A stretch of 64,000 bases of DNA, from NCBI RefSeq assembly GCF_002487355.1, contig NZ_NTMG01000040.1:40985-104984 (forward strand), in the 5' to 3' direction. Below, piece after piece: positions 41,882 to 52,730 of the stretch. The position numbers were made by a program, and so were the translations under genes. Origin of the DNA: Candidatus Methanoperedens sp. BLZ2 (GTDB lineage: Archaea; Halobacteriota; Methanosarcinia; Methanosarcinales; Methanoperedenaceae). Position 1 is the stretch's first letter. Each line of letters opens with the position of its first letter. The notes below the pieces were generated by a model, which did not search any database, had not been told where the DNA came from, and worked only from the letters and a program-made list of their open reading frames with translations.

Positions 41882-43326
41882 GGTGGTTACCAAGACCCCC
41901 TTAAAACCATTGGTAGATTTTTATTCACCTCCTATGTGAGATATACAACTGAAGAAAGATTTTCTTTTATTCCATGCTGCAATCGTGTAAATGCTACTGC
42001 CAGCATGACAATACAACACTCTGTCACATGAAGATCAATATTCTTCATACCTTTGCCATTCAAGTGAATTTCAACTTCAAGATGATCTTTCAGATAGCTA
42101 TTGATTCCTTCGTTGCTGTTTCTTCTATGATAAAGATCAAGAATATTATCCGGACATTCCTCATACCTTTGCATATATTCATTTCTGAAATACATGGCGA
42201 CAGGATCATGAAATCCTTTTTTGACAAGAAATTGCATCATATATTCAAGAGAAGCATCTTTCTTATATTTTGGATCTTGCCAATTTTTTCTATAGAGATA
42301 ATTAATCTCCCGTTCAGGGGAGTAGAAGTAGGTTTTTCCGTTAAATTTATGCTCGTATTTTACATTTTCTCTCCAATCCTTGTCAATATGATAATGTGAC
42401 ATCAAACCCATTTCAACATGAGCAAACGCAATGTTTTTGTTACTATTATAACCGCCATCAAACCATGTCTCCTCCATGTTCATCCTGGCAGATACTGCCG
42501 TCATTCGGAGCATATCTTCAAGATACGGGTCATCACTTTCTGTACCACCGCATACCTTTTTAGCCAGAGGAATATTATGCTCATAATCCATAGTTATTTG
42601 TGCTTTAATCATCTCTTTCTTATAATACCCATTGTATTTTCCATCAGGATCGTTATGCGTCTTGATCGGGGTACTATCTGTTCCTGTACATTTTCCAATT
42701 TTTAAACCCAGTTTGTTGCCAGTATCTACAACTTTTATGCAAAAAAGCTGCATTATCGCATCCATGCCTTTGTTATCCATTCTTACCTTTTCGAAATGCC
42801 TTAAAGTTTCATGATCTGGAACAATGACGTTGCCATCCGGATCAATATTGAAACCCAATTCCAGTGCCTCATCTGGATGTGTTTTTAAGTATCTTTCCTC
42901 TTTCGTAAAATATTTTATTGTCTTTATGTTTCTCCAGATAAATGTCTTTACCATTGCCCTTCTTGGGTATGTTTCCACTCCTTCTTTAACGGTGTAATGC
43001 TTGTTGATTTCAGGCATTATAGGGTCAAGATCTAATCCTTCCAGAAACTTTGATGCTCGAACACTATTCTTGAAGGTTGCATCTGTAAACTCTTCATTGT
43101 TTGAATCGGTCAGACCGATAAATTTGTCCCAATAGGTTTTTACGTGCCTATCTACATTAAATTCCAATGTTCACTCCTCCACTTATATTTATGACTAAAA
43201 TACAATGGGGGGTGAACACTAATAATTATAGACCTATTTTTACAGTATTGTAACAATTACATTGGATTACTGCAAGCATAAAAAACAGATAAGTTTAAAT
43301 GGCGAACCTATGAATTGGTAACCACC
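41882..43326 (-). mobile_element. Insertion sequence, DDE type, with TIR and TSD
   Basis: GGTGGTTACCAA at 41882-41893 and its exact reverse complement at 43315-43326 are 12-bp terminal inverted repeats. TATTT on both sides (41877-41881 and 43327-43331) is a 5-bp target duplication. The single transposase gene reads leftward. The element is 1445 bp and looks intact. Confidence 0.85.
41932..43167 (-). CDS. IS transposase, IS4/IS5-like DDE
   Basis: This 411-residue transposase has a helical N-terminus, then GTDSTPI with the first Asp, FDGGYNS with the second, and HRRNSNEGINSYLKDHL carrying the last Glu. This is the DDE_Tnp_1-type order of the IS4/IS5/IS1182 group; I cannot name the exact family. 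No frameshift is seen. A GGAG-type site precedes ATG 43167. It is probably active or recent, given the perfect terminal repeats and target duplication. Confidence 0.85.
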   Translation of the reverse strand: MEFNVDRHVKTYWDKFIGLTDSNNEEFTDATFKNSVRASKFLEGLDLDPIMPEINKHYTVKEGVETYPRRAMVKTFIWRNIKTIKYFTKEERYLKTHPDEALELGFNIDPDGNVIVPDHETLRHFEKVRMDNKGMDAIMQLFCIKVVDTGNKLGLKIGKCTGTDSTPIKTHNDPDGKYNGYYKKEMIKAQITMDYEHNIPLAKKVCGGTESDDPYLEDMLRMTAVSARMNMEETWFDGGYNSNKNIAFAHVEMGLMSHYHIDKDWRENVKYEHKFNGKTYFYSPEREINYLYRKNWQDPKYKKDASLEYMMQFLVKKGFHDPVAMYFRNEYMQRYEECPDNILDLYHRRNSNEGINSYLKDHLEVEIHLNGKGMKNIDLHVTECCIVMLAVAFTRLQHGIKENLSSVVYLT

Positions 43327-43386
43327 TATTTTTGGATAATGTAATAATGTAAAACTAATTTTTCGCATTATTAAAAAATACATTAC

Positions 43387-45073
43387 TACAGAAATGGGTT
43401 CAAAGGGGGAAGAAAGCTCCCGACTTCAGTCGTGGAGATGAAATTCCCCTTTGAAATAAACACGGATTAGTTTCAGGCCGCTTAGCTAAGATTCAAGACC
43501 AAAACTATACATTCAACAATATGAAATATGAAATGCAAAACTCCCTCTTTCGTGCTGGAACTGCCATTAGAAACCACATCAGTACAGGAGACTGCCATTT
43601 TAACACGGCTGGAAGCTGGAAGGCATTTGTATAATGCCTGTCTTGGAGAAGCCCTGAAAAGACTTGACCTTATCAGGCAGTCCAGGGAGTTCAAGAAAAT
43701 CATAGTATTGCCAGCAGGTAAAGAAAGAACTGAAAAATTCAGAAATTTGAATGGAGAATACGGTTTCACAGAGTATGCTCTTCATGATCATGCCGGTACG
43801 ATAAGAGATAGTTGGATCAAAGAGCATATCAACAGCCATATAACGCAGAAAATAGCTACAAGAGCGTTCAAAGCTGTCCAGAAAAAGGCATTCGGGAAAG
43901 CCAAAAATGTAAGGTTCAAAGGCAAGAACCAGTTCGATACCCTTGAAGGGAAAAATAACCTGACCGGGTTAATTTTCAGGAATAATTCGTTGTACTGGTC
44001 GGGTCTGGAAATACCATGCGTGATCGATGAAACTAATAAAGTCATCGCATACGGCTTAAAACCTGAACATAAGATCAAATACTGCCGGATCGTCAGGAGA
44101 AAGATCAATTCAAAGAACAGGTTCTATATTCAGCTCATCCTTGAAGGAAAACCGTACCAGAAACCAGAACATAAGATAGGTAATGAAGAAATAGGACTGG
44201 ATATAGGCCCAGGTACAATAGCTATTGTGGGAGGTATAAAAGCTGAATTGAAACAGTTCTGCAGTGAACTTGTACCTAAACAGGAAGAGAAACGGAAACT
44301 GCAGAGGAAAATGGACAGGCAGAGGCGGGCAAATAACCCCCAGAATTATAATACGAATGGAACTGTCAAGAAGGGTAAGAAGAAATGGAAAAAATCCAAT
44401 CATTATAACAAAACAAGCAGCCAGGCAGCAGAACTCGATAGGAAATTGGCTGCCCACAGAAAATCTCTTCATGGAAAAGATATTAACGAGATCATAGCCA
44501 CGGGAACGAGAATAAACACAGAAAAAATCCCTTATATTTCATGGCAGAAGAATTTTGGAAAATCAGTGCTAATGAGAGCACCATCAATGTTCATAAGCAG
44601 CCTCAAAAGAAAAGCTGAGAATGCTGGAGGATACTTGAACGAATTCCCTACAAACAGCACAAAGCTGTCTCAGGTATGCCATATCTGCGCAAATGCAGTT
44701 AAAAAACCTCTCAGCCAGAGATGGCATATTTGCTGTGGTATAGAAATGCAAAGAGACCTGTATTCAGCGTTCCTGAGCAAATGTATTGATGTAAGTACAG
44801 GCTCCCTTGATATAGCCAGGGCAAGGTTGCTCTGGCCAGGTCTGGAACCAGTCCTGAGCGCGGCGGTATCAAGGGTAATTCAATCTGCAAATGGCGGGAA
44901 AATGGTTCCTGCCAGCTTCGGAGTAGGCCGGAGACTGAGCGGATCGCCCGTTAAACCAGAAGCGACTATAACTGAGGCTGTGGATGCTGTAATCCGAATC
45001 AATGAAGATGAGAGCCACAGAGAGGTTATATGAACTCCTGGAATCTCCGGCTTCAGCCATGGAGAGGGCTCAA
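43387..45073 (+). mobile_element. IS200/IS605-group element with tnpB only
   Basis: The element has no tnpA but has a subterminal hairpin at each end: 43417-43437 (CTCC, GACTTCAGTC, GGAG) and 45044-45065 (TCTCC, GGCTTCAGCC, GGAGA), related in sequence and orientation. TTAC at 43383-43386 and TCAA at 45070-45073 fit the left and right cleavage motifs known from IS608, so the borders are a guess based on that. The right hairpin region would include the guide RNA scaffold. Confidence 0.55.
43528..45033 (+). CDS. tnpB: TnpB-like RNA-guided nuclease
   Basis: This 501-residue protein has an N-terminal OrfB-type region and a split RuvC nuclease: GLDIGPGTIAIV with the first Asp, INTEKIPYISWQKNFGKS with the probable Glu, and QRDLYSAFL with the last Asp. 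A zinc-knuckle remnant (CHICAN and HICC) lies before the last motif. TnpB is a guide-RNA-directed DNA nuclease in IS200/IS605 elements. All three catalytic acids are present, so activity is possible. The Cys pattern is weaker than the usual CxxC pairs. The methyltransferase gene starts 88 bases downstream. Confidence 0.82.
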   Translation: MKCKTPSFVLELPLETTSVQETAILTRLEAGRHLYNACLGEALKRLDLIRQSREFKKIIVLPAGKERTEKFRNLNGEYGFTEYALHDHAGTIRDSWIKEHINSHITQKIATRAFKAVQKKAFGKAKNVRFKGKNQFDTLEGKNNLTGLIFRNNSLYWSGLEIPCVIDETNKVIAYGLKPEHKIKYCRIVRRKINSKNRFYIQLILEGKPYQKPEHKIGNEEIGLDIGPGTIAIVGGIKAELKQFCSELVPKQEEKRKLQRKMDRQRRANNPQNYNTNGTVKKGKKKWKKSNHYNKTSSQAAELDRKLAAHRKSLHGKDINEIIATGTRINTEKIPYISWQKNFGKSVLMRAPSMFISSLKRKAENAGGYLNEFPTNSTKLSQVCHICANAVKKPLSQRWHICCGIEMQRDLYSAFLSKCIDVSTGSLDIARARLLWPGLEPVLSAAVSRVIQSANGGKMVPASFGVGRRLSGSPVKPEATITEAVDAVIRINEDESHREVI

Positions 45074-45120
45074 AAAATATAGGTAACATAAATATGAAAC
45101 CATGGACATTATGACATATC

Positions 45121-46140
45121 ATGACCCGTGATAAACATACTATTAAATTCACAAAACCAATTTATTCAAATTCAGAAGGTTTACAGCTTTCAACGCCCGA
45201 AACAGTCGCGAAATATATAGCACGAAGACTAAAGACAGATATAATCGCAGACCTGGGCTGCGGGATCGGAGGACAGGTTATTTTTTTTGCAAAAGAGTGC
45301 AGGAAAGTCTATGCAGTTGAAAGAAATCCTGAAAAGCTTGAGTATGCAAAACAGAATTGCAGGTTATATGGTGTTGACAATGTTGAATTCATACCCGGTG
45401 ATGCGCTATCTCCTGAGATAAAAGAAAAAGTATCTGATGCTGACATCATTTTTTCCGATCCTGCAAGACCTCTCTCAGAGAAGGAAAGGACTCTTGAGAA
45501 TCTTGAGCCATCAATTCCTGAAATAATAAAAATATATTCTGATATTACACCCGATCTTGCATTCCATGCGCCCCCCCAGATGCCGCCTGAGCGGATAGTT
45601 CTTGATTGCGAGCGCGAGTACCTTTCATTGAATGGGCAATTGAACAGGCTGACATTATATTCAGGCTCGCTAAAATCCTGTGATAGAAGTGCTGTTGTGC
45701 TTCCCGGCTGTGAAAGACTGGGTTCATCCGATGCTCCCCGGATCAGGAAAAGTCCTGTTTGTGATTATGTTTATGAACCCGAGCCTTCTGTTGTTAAAGC
45801 AAAGCTATTGAATGAATTAGCACAGATTCTGGCAAAAGAAAATAAAGATGTATTTTTCTATAAAGGTGATGAAAGGCGTACACTTTTGACCTCATCAAAT
45901 CTTATTGGTTCCGGTTTTTTTAAAGACAGTTACAGGTTTTTAGCCAGTACGGAAAAGGATATGTTAAAATTAAAAGATATATTAAAATCCCGGAAAGCAA
46001 AGAATGTTGTCCTGCGGTTTGATATTGATCCTAAAAACTACTGGGAGATAAGGACAAAGCTTGAGGAAGGATTGGCCGGGACAAGGACGCTTCATGTATT
46101 CGGGTTCGGGAATGAGCTGGTCGTGTGCGAAAAGATATGA
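45121..46140 (+). CDS. SAM-dependent methyltransferase, THUMP-like tail
   Basis: This 339-residue protein has a class I methyltransferase fold with IIADLGCGIGGQ (SAM motif I, near 42), VYAVERNPEKLEYA, and IIFSDPARP, which corresponds to the D-P-x-R motif of a bacterial/archaeal family with a C-terminal THUMP-like domain. The C-terminal part (about 245-339) ends in LHVFGFGNELVVCEK. The substrate is unknown; an RNA or protein methylation is likely. It stands just beyond the tnpB element. Confidence 0.7.
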   Translation: MTRDKHTIKFTKPIYSNSEGLQLSTPETVAKYIARRLKTDIIADLGCGIGGQVIFFAKECRKVYAVERNPEKLEYAKQNCRLYGVDNVEFIPGDALSPEIKEKVSDADIIFSDPARPLSEKERTLENLEPSIPEIIKIYSDITPDLAFHAPPQMPPERIVLDCEREYLSLNGQLNRLTLYSGSLKSCDRSAVVLPGCERLGSSDAPRIRKSPVCDYVYEPEPSVVKAKLLNELAQILAKENKDVFFYKGDERRTLLTSSNLIGSGFFKDSYRFLASTEKDMLKLKDILKSRKAKNVVLRFDIDPKNYWEIRTKLEEGLAGTRTLHVFGFGNELVVCEKI

Positions 46141-46505
46141 GCCGCAGGCAATTAGGATTTTGAAGTGTGTTTGAAAACCATATAATACGCTTATGGGCAG
46201 CCCCTTCACGAAAATATATTATTCCTGCTGGGGCCAAACACTCTTGGTAAATATGCTTCAGAAAGGGGCTTTAAACATAAACAAGATTGAAAGCCAAAGA
46301 AATTCTTTGCAATATCTAAGATTAAGCTTTTATTCACTTCATTATTCCATGAATTAAAACAATCATACAATATAACCTTTTTATAGTATCATGCCCGTTT
46401 CACCGCTAATTAGTTAAAAAGCAGGAAATTAATAAATCGAACAAAAACTATCAAAAATTTATAATTTAATACCTGCTAAACTATAAAACCCGTTGTCATT
46501 CCCTT
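46141..46505. other. Intergenic region before tRNA-Arg
   Basis: No gene is apparent in these 365 bases. Sequence becomes very AT-rich toward the tRNA, with TATAATTTAATAC-like elements at about 46458-46475 that are likely the tRNA promoter. Confidence 0.35.
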
Positions 46506-46579
46506 GGACTCGTGGGGTAGCCAGGATATCCTGGCGGGCTTCGAACCCGCAGACCCGCGTTCGAATCGCGGCGAGTCCG
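46506..46579 (+). tRNA. tRNA-Arg (TCG)
   Basis: The sequence folds as a cloverleaf of 74 bases: acceptor GGACTCG/CGAGTCC with seven pairs, anticodon stem GCGGG/CCCGC closing CUUCGAA with anticodon UCG, T arm CCGCG-UUCGAAU-CGCGG, discriminator G. No intron is seen. Confidence 0.92.
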
Positions 46580-46660
46580 TTAATTTTTATCAAATTGGAA
46601 AGAAGGTTTGAATTTTAGATAAAAAGAAAAAAGAATTTCCGGCTTATAACCGGAAATGGT

Positions 46661-47842
46661 TTATTGTAACCACCACCAGACCAGGATCAGTATTATCAAA
46701 AGTATTATTGCATACCAGACATAATTACTGCTCTTTTCTTCTTCAACCTCTGGTTGTGGTTTCGGCACCTCGATCCTTGGTGCAGGCTTTGGTTTTGGTG
46801 GCTCTTGTTTTGGCTCCTGCTTTAGTTCTGGTTTTGGTGGCTCTGGTTCAGGCTCTTTGACTTTTTCCGCGGAGCCTGATATGAATGGACTTTCAACACC
46901 GGTCAATACTGCCATGACACGGACTTTTCCTGTCAGGCTGTTATCTACTTTTGCGCCCCAGATTATCCTCTTGGTATTCGGGACCCTGTCCATGATCAAT
47001 TCACCTGTGACCGCTACTTCTTCGAGTGTCAGGTCTTCGCCACCAACTATGTGGATAAGCACACCATAACAATCGGAAATATTTGTAACGTCAAGCAGTG
47101 GTGTACTGATGGCCTGTGAAACAGCTTTAATGACTCTATCCACACCATCTCCTTCACCAATGCCGATCGAAGAGATGCCGCCGCGTTCCATTACAGCGCG
47201 AAGGTCTGCATAGTCAAGGTTCACAAGGCTTGGCTGGGTGATAGTATCAGTAAGATTCTTTACAAATGCACCAACGAGCGCATTGGCAACATTAAGGGCT
47301 TCTTTTAAGGGCAGGTTTCCTGCAACTTCCCTTAATTTTGAGTTATCAATTATTACCACAGAGTCACAGGATTCTGCAAGCAGTTTTATTGCTTCTCTTG
47401 CTTTCTCCCTTCTTGACATTTCAATTGTAAACGGGATTGTAACGCAGCCGATGGTAAGTGCGTTAACGGAGCGGGTTAATTCTGCAACAACCGGTATTGC
47501 GCCAGTTCCAGTTCCACCGCCCAATCCGGCGACCAGGAATACAAGATTTGTACCTTCAAGTTCAGCTTTTAATTCATCGATATTTTCCCTTGTGGCCTGC
47601 GCACCCATTTCCGGGTAGCCGCCGCAGCCGTGACCCTTGCATATTTTTTCCCCGAGTAAGATCACTTTATCAGCTTTTTGAACGTAAAGATGATTTACAT
47701 CAGTATTTGCTGCAATTATCCTTCCGCCTGTAATACCTTTTTCTGCAATCCAGGTCGTAATATTACAACCTGCACCACCTAAGCCTACGACGGCAACTGA
47801 TGGTTTTGCTGCTTTTGCAAACTCTTTTAGATCTGTAACCAT
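46661..47842 (-). CDS. ftsZ: FtsZ with C-terminal transmembrane anchor
   Basis: Residues 10-325 are a typical archaeal FtsZ: VVGLGGAGCN and ANTDVNHL near the start, GLGGGTGTGA (nucleotide-binding tubulin signature, near 105), and the T7 loop NLDYADLRAVM with the catalytic Asp. The tail is unusual: a 55-residue Pro/Glu/Lys-rich linker with repeated EPK-type units leads to a hydrophobic helix (YVWYAIILLIILILVWW) at the very C-terminus. Most FtsZ proteins are soluble and reach the membrane through SepF or FtsA. This one would anchor itself. A second FtsZ, elsewhere, may do normal division. ATG 47842 is the start. Confidence 0.9.
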   Translation of the reverse strand: MVTDLKEFAKAAKPSVAVVGLGGAGCNITTWIAEKGITGGRIIAANTDVNHLYVQKADKVILLGEKICKGHGCGGYPEMGAQATRENIDELKAELEGTNLVFLVAGLGGGTGTGAIPVVAELTRSVNALTIGCVTIPFTIEMSRREKAREAIKLLAESCDSVVIIDNSKLREVAGNLPLKEALNVANALVGAFVKNLTDTITQPSLVNLDYADLRAVMERGGISSIGIGEGDGVDRVIKAVSQAISTPLLDVTNISDCYGVLIHIVGGEDLTLEEVAVTGELIMDRVPNTKRIIWGAKVDNSLTGKVRVMAVLTGVESPFISGSAEKVKEPEPEPPKPELKQEPKQEPPKPKPAPRIEVPKPQPEVEEEKSSNYVWYAIILLIILILVWWWLQ

Positions 47843-47972
47843 GTTTTGAAAGCCTCCTTCGAATGAATGGCTATATATTTATATTGTTATTTTACTATAT
47901 ATGCTTTTTCAACGAATTGCATAACAATAATGAGATTAAGATAACTGATAATAGCCAAAAATATGTTTAATA

Positions 47973-48046
47973 TGGGCCCGCGGAGATTCGAACTCCGGAT
48001 CTCCGCCATGTCAAGGCGACGTCATAACCAACTAGACCACGAGCCC
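47973..48046 (-). tRNA. tRNA-Val (GAC)
   Basis: The minus strand gives a 74-base cloverleaf. The acceptor is GGGCTCG/CGGGCCC with one wobble pair, the anticodon stem UCGCC/GGCGG closes UUGACAU with anticodon GAC, and the T arm is CGGAG-UUCGAAU-CUCCG. The discriminator is A. Confidence 0.9.
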
Positions 48047-48234
48047 GGTTTCTTCCCTGTAGTGGATTATTGTTATTAACTTTTAAGATTGTAGTTAGTT
48101 CCATCCACTTTTTGTATTAGGGGAGTGCCTCAATAAGACCTTGAGGTAAATATAACTTACGATAACGTTCTATAAGTTTACTGTAAGTTTACTGTTATTT
48201 TTAATCAGTATAAAAAATTAAATTTACGCAGGCT

Positions 48235-48531
48235 GTGGATATCGGGGCAGATGCAGCGCGTTTCCTGCCATTCCAGCCTCTACCCGGCACCCCGATGGAA
48301 AGCGGAACCGGAGAACCTGATCCTTCGTGCGCAGAATATGCGGTCAGGATAACCAGGGAATTCGAAAGCCATATCGCCATATTGAATAGATTGCTTGAAG
48401 CAGCAGAAAAACCTGATGTGAGGGGTATGCTTGTGAGGGCAAGTCTTCACAGGCGGTTGAGGGAAAATATACTTGATTTATCCAATACAATCATGGTTCA
48501 AAAAAAGCTGCTGGAACTGGAGTATAAATAA
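48235..48531 (+). CDS. Small helical hypothetical protein
   Basis: A 98-residue ORF starting with GTG 48235 encodes a Pro-rich start and then a long helix-rich region (YAVRITREFESHIAILNRLL, ENILDLSNTIMVQKKLLEL) likely to form a coiled coil. I do not recognise it. It is followed in the same direction by three more genes, so it may begin an operon that ends with the phosphodiesterase gene. Confidence 0.5.
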   Translation: MDIGADAARFLPFQPLPGTPMESGTGEPDPSCAEYAVRITREFESHIAILNRLLEAAEKPDVRGMLVRASLHRRLRENILDLSNTIMVQKKLLELEYK

Positions 48532-48577
48532 GCAATTGACCCAAGTTTTATATCGTAATAAATTAAAATAGTTCCTG

Positions 48578-48877
48578 ATGGGAACTGTTAGTGCAAAGAA
48601 AAGGCTTGAGATCATAGAAAGGGATGTGATCCCTTCAATGTTCGTCGGTGTGCTCTCAAAGGACGACAAGTGGCTGGAACATACATTAAAAGAGACACTC
48701 CCCCAGCTTGAAGAACGGGCATACCGCCTGGCGCAGGAATGCAAGAAAAGCGGGGAATGCAAAGAAGATGATCCGTTAGTTGATGAAACACGTATCAGGG
48801 CTTTATTTGAAGATGCCCGCTCAAAACTTGGAAAAGAGCATCTCACAAGGGTGGCACATTCGAGGTATTCGCATTAA
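48578..48877 (+). CDS. Conserved small hypothetical protein, 99 aa
   Basis: The protein is helical, starting MGTVSAKKRLEIIERDVIP and containing CKKSGEC, which could be a metal or redox site. It has no recognisable domain. It lies between two other unknown genes on the same strand, 46 bases after the first and 31 before the next. Confidence 0.55.
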   Translation: MGTVSAKKRLEIIERDVIPSMFVGVLSKDDKWLEHTLKETLPQLEERAYRLAQECKKSGECKEDDPLVDETRIRALFEDARSKLGKEHLTRVAHSRYSH

Positions 48878-48908
48878 CTATTTATTGGAAAATTGTGATT
48901 TATCAATT

Positions 48909-49718
48909 ATGCAAGAGCTTTCAAAAAAGAAATTTGAAGAGGAATATTCACTCTGGATAAGCTCTGCTGCTAAGGATATTGCCTTTTCGCTGAACCGATT
49001 AAAGCCATCTGATCTGAAAACAATTATCGCACGCAACGAGCAATATATGGAAAAACCGGAATCTGTTTTTGGTACATCCGGTCTTGATAGGGTTAAAAAG
49101 TTAATTCAAGAAAATATATTATTTCTTTCAACTGATGCGATTGTCTTTTCGCAGAGCATCTTTGCTCCGTTTCCCGGTGTTTTTGATTATGCTGTCGCCC
49201 TCAACAGGCGTTATTATATCGAAGGTTCATGGTATTCGATAATTACGCTTAATACAAAATATATAGAGGAAGCCAGTGAGACTATCTTAAAATATGCGAT
49301 CTTCCATGAACTTTTGCAAAAAGAAATATATGAGGAAAATATGAGGAATGGTATCCGTAAATTCAGCCCTGAGGAAAAGCGAAAGATCAGTAATGATACA
49401 TTGAATAAAGCGATTGAAAGCTCAGGAATTACACCTGATGAGATTATGATGGAAAAGGAATTGATGCTGAAAATTTCCTCAAACTCTCCCCTTATCCCGA
49501 AACCATTTGCTGAAACAGCGCTTTTCCATTATGTTGTAAAGAATCTTGAGGAATTAAAGGATTTTCGAGAAAAGAGCAGTACTGAAAAAGAAGATACCAT
49601 AGGAAAGAAGTTGAACGCTGATTTTAAGGAATGGCTTGATTTTTCAACTGATACCTACAGGAAATTCCTGGGGGAAGTCAAGAAAGAATTGAACTATATG
49701 GATTACGGATACGTATGA
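48909..49718 (+). CDS. Hypothetical protein, 269 aa
   Basis: From ATG 48909 the product is soluble and largely helical, with IFAPFPGVFDYAVALNRRYY and YAIFHELLQKEIYE; the HELLQ is not a true HExxH zinc site. I do not recognise it. The longer ORF from 48780 overlaps the previous gene and is unlikely. The stop overlaps the start of the phosphodiesterase gene by ATGA, so the two are co-translated. Confidence 0.5.
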   Translation: MQELSKKKFEEEYSLWISSAAKDIAFSLNRLKPSDLKTIIARNEQYMEKPESVFGTSGLDRVKKLIQENILFLSTDAIVFSQSIFAPFPGVFDYAVALNRRYYIEGSWYSIITLNTKYIEEASETILKYAIFHELLQKEIYEENMRNGIRKFSPEEKRKISNDTLNKAIESSGITPDEIMMEKELMLKISSNSPLIPKPFAETALFHYVVKNLEELKDFREKSSTEKEDTIGKKLNADFKEWLDFSTDTYRKFLGEVKKELNYMDYGYV

Positions 49719-50275
49719 AGATAATAATACTGGCTGACACTCATATAAATATAAAATCAGGCTCTGTCACCGAAGCGCTCCCTGCAGGACTTGTTAAATT
49801 GATCAAAGAAGCTGATATGGTAATCCATGCGGGGGATTTTGTCACCAAAATGTTCTATGATGAACTTTCAGGTATCTGCAATCTTTATGCTGTTCATGGG
49901 AACATGGATGAGATGAGTTTAAAGAGATCACTTCCTGAAAGAAAAATTATCAAGGCCGGAAGCACAAAAATAGGGATAATACATGAAGCTGCTCTTTCGA
50001 TCCATGACACAACAGGGGCCAGGTACATGGCAAAAGAAATGGATGTGGATGTGCTTGTATTCGGACATCTTCATAAACCTGTTATCGATAAAAGTGATGT
50101 CCTTCTTCTGTGCCCCGGAAGTCCGACAGCACCGAGGTTATCAGAGCCAAGTGCTATAGAGTTAAATATCGATATCGGTAATATTTCAGGAAAAGTTATT
50201 ACGCTTGAAGGTGCGCGGTGCGGGGCGCTTGAGAGTGCAAGAAGTTTTCAAACTGACAATAATAGGAAAAAATGA
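49715..50275 (+). CDS. YfcE/MJ0936-like phosphodiesterase
   Basis: This 186-residue calcineurin-like phosphoesterase has the metal-binding motifs ILADTH, VIHAGDF, AVHGNMDEM, GIIHE and FGHLHKP in order. The small YfcE/MJ0936 family hydrolyses phosphodiesters such as bis-pNPP; the physiological substrate is unknown. It is translationally coupled to the gene upstream. A short tail after residue 170 is Lys/Arg-rich and not part of the fold. Confidence 0.85.
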   Translation: MKIIILADTHINIKSGSVTEALPAGLVKLIKEADMVIHAGDFVTKMFYDELSGICNLYAVHGNMDEMSLKRSLPERKIIKAGSTKIGIIHEAALSIHDTTGARYMAKEMDVDVLVFGHLHKPVIDKSDVLLLCPGSPTAPRLSEPSAIELNIDIGNISGKVITLEGARCGALESARSFQTDNNRKK

Positions 50276-50341
50276 GGCTGGCTTCTGTCGAAACTCAGCC
50301 AGGCTCGACCCGGTTACACTGTTACTTATACCTAAGTTTCC

Positions 50342-50500
50342 CTATTCAGGGATAGGTCTTCGTCCCTGTATGATTCTAATCAGCACTACTATTATAGCAA
50401 GGACCAGCAATATATGAATTAAATTGCCGATTGTGCCGACTGCAAATCCTAACAACCATAGGACCAATAGAATCACAACTATTGTAGTTAATAGATCCAT
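50342..50500 (-). CDS. Lmo0937-like small membrane protein, 52 aa
   Basis: Reading the minus strand from ATG 50500 gives 52 codons for a two-helix hydrophobic peptide (IVVILLVLWLLGFAVGTIGN then LLVLAIIVVLI, and a polar RRPIPE end). This is the lmo0937/DUF5670 pattern, a small membrane protein often induced by stress. GGAGG lies about eleven bases upstream of the ATG. Confidence 0.7.
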   Translation of the reverse strand: MDLLTTIVVILLVLWLLGFAVGTIGNLIHILLVLAIIVVLIRIIQGRRPIPE

Positions 50501-50667
50501 ATTTTTTTAACCTCCCAATATAAGATATAGGAACATTCATATATAAATTTTATTGACCCTGAATGAACAATCATATAAATCAAAACACCTTATTTTAATA
50601 AAATAAACATCAAGATGGATTCCCGGTATCAAAGGAATCCATATTGGTAACTTTAATTGTAAAGTTA

Positions 50668-52568
<1,901 letters not shown>

Positions 52569-52598
52569 ATTAGTAACCTCCGTTGAATTCACTAACTG

Positions 52599-52632
52599 TA
52601 CAAATCAATAACGATACAAATCCAGATTTGTA
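52599..52632. promoter_or_regulatory. Candidate groES operator (three TACAAATC sites)
   Basis: TACAAATCCAGATTTGTA at 52615-52632 is a perfect 8-bp inverted repeat with a two-base centre. A third TACAAATC lies at 52599-52606, sixteen bases from the first. The cluster sits 31-64 bases upstream of the groES start, which fits a promoter-overlapping operator for heat-shock control. Confidence 0.5.
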
Positions 52633-52730
52633 AGGAGTTTTTCATTGTTTGCGGTTCTATATATATTTTGCTATGCTAATTCTGAAATAGTTAATTTTAA
52701 AATGTATTGATTTAGATATAGAGGAACTAT

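Noticed and set aside
49300..49330. HELLQ as a zinc-protease motif
   Set aside because: It lacks the second His of HExxH.
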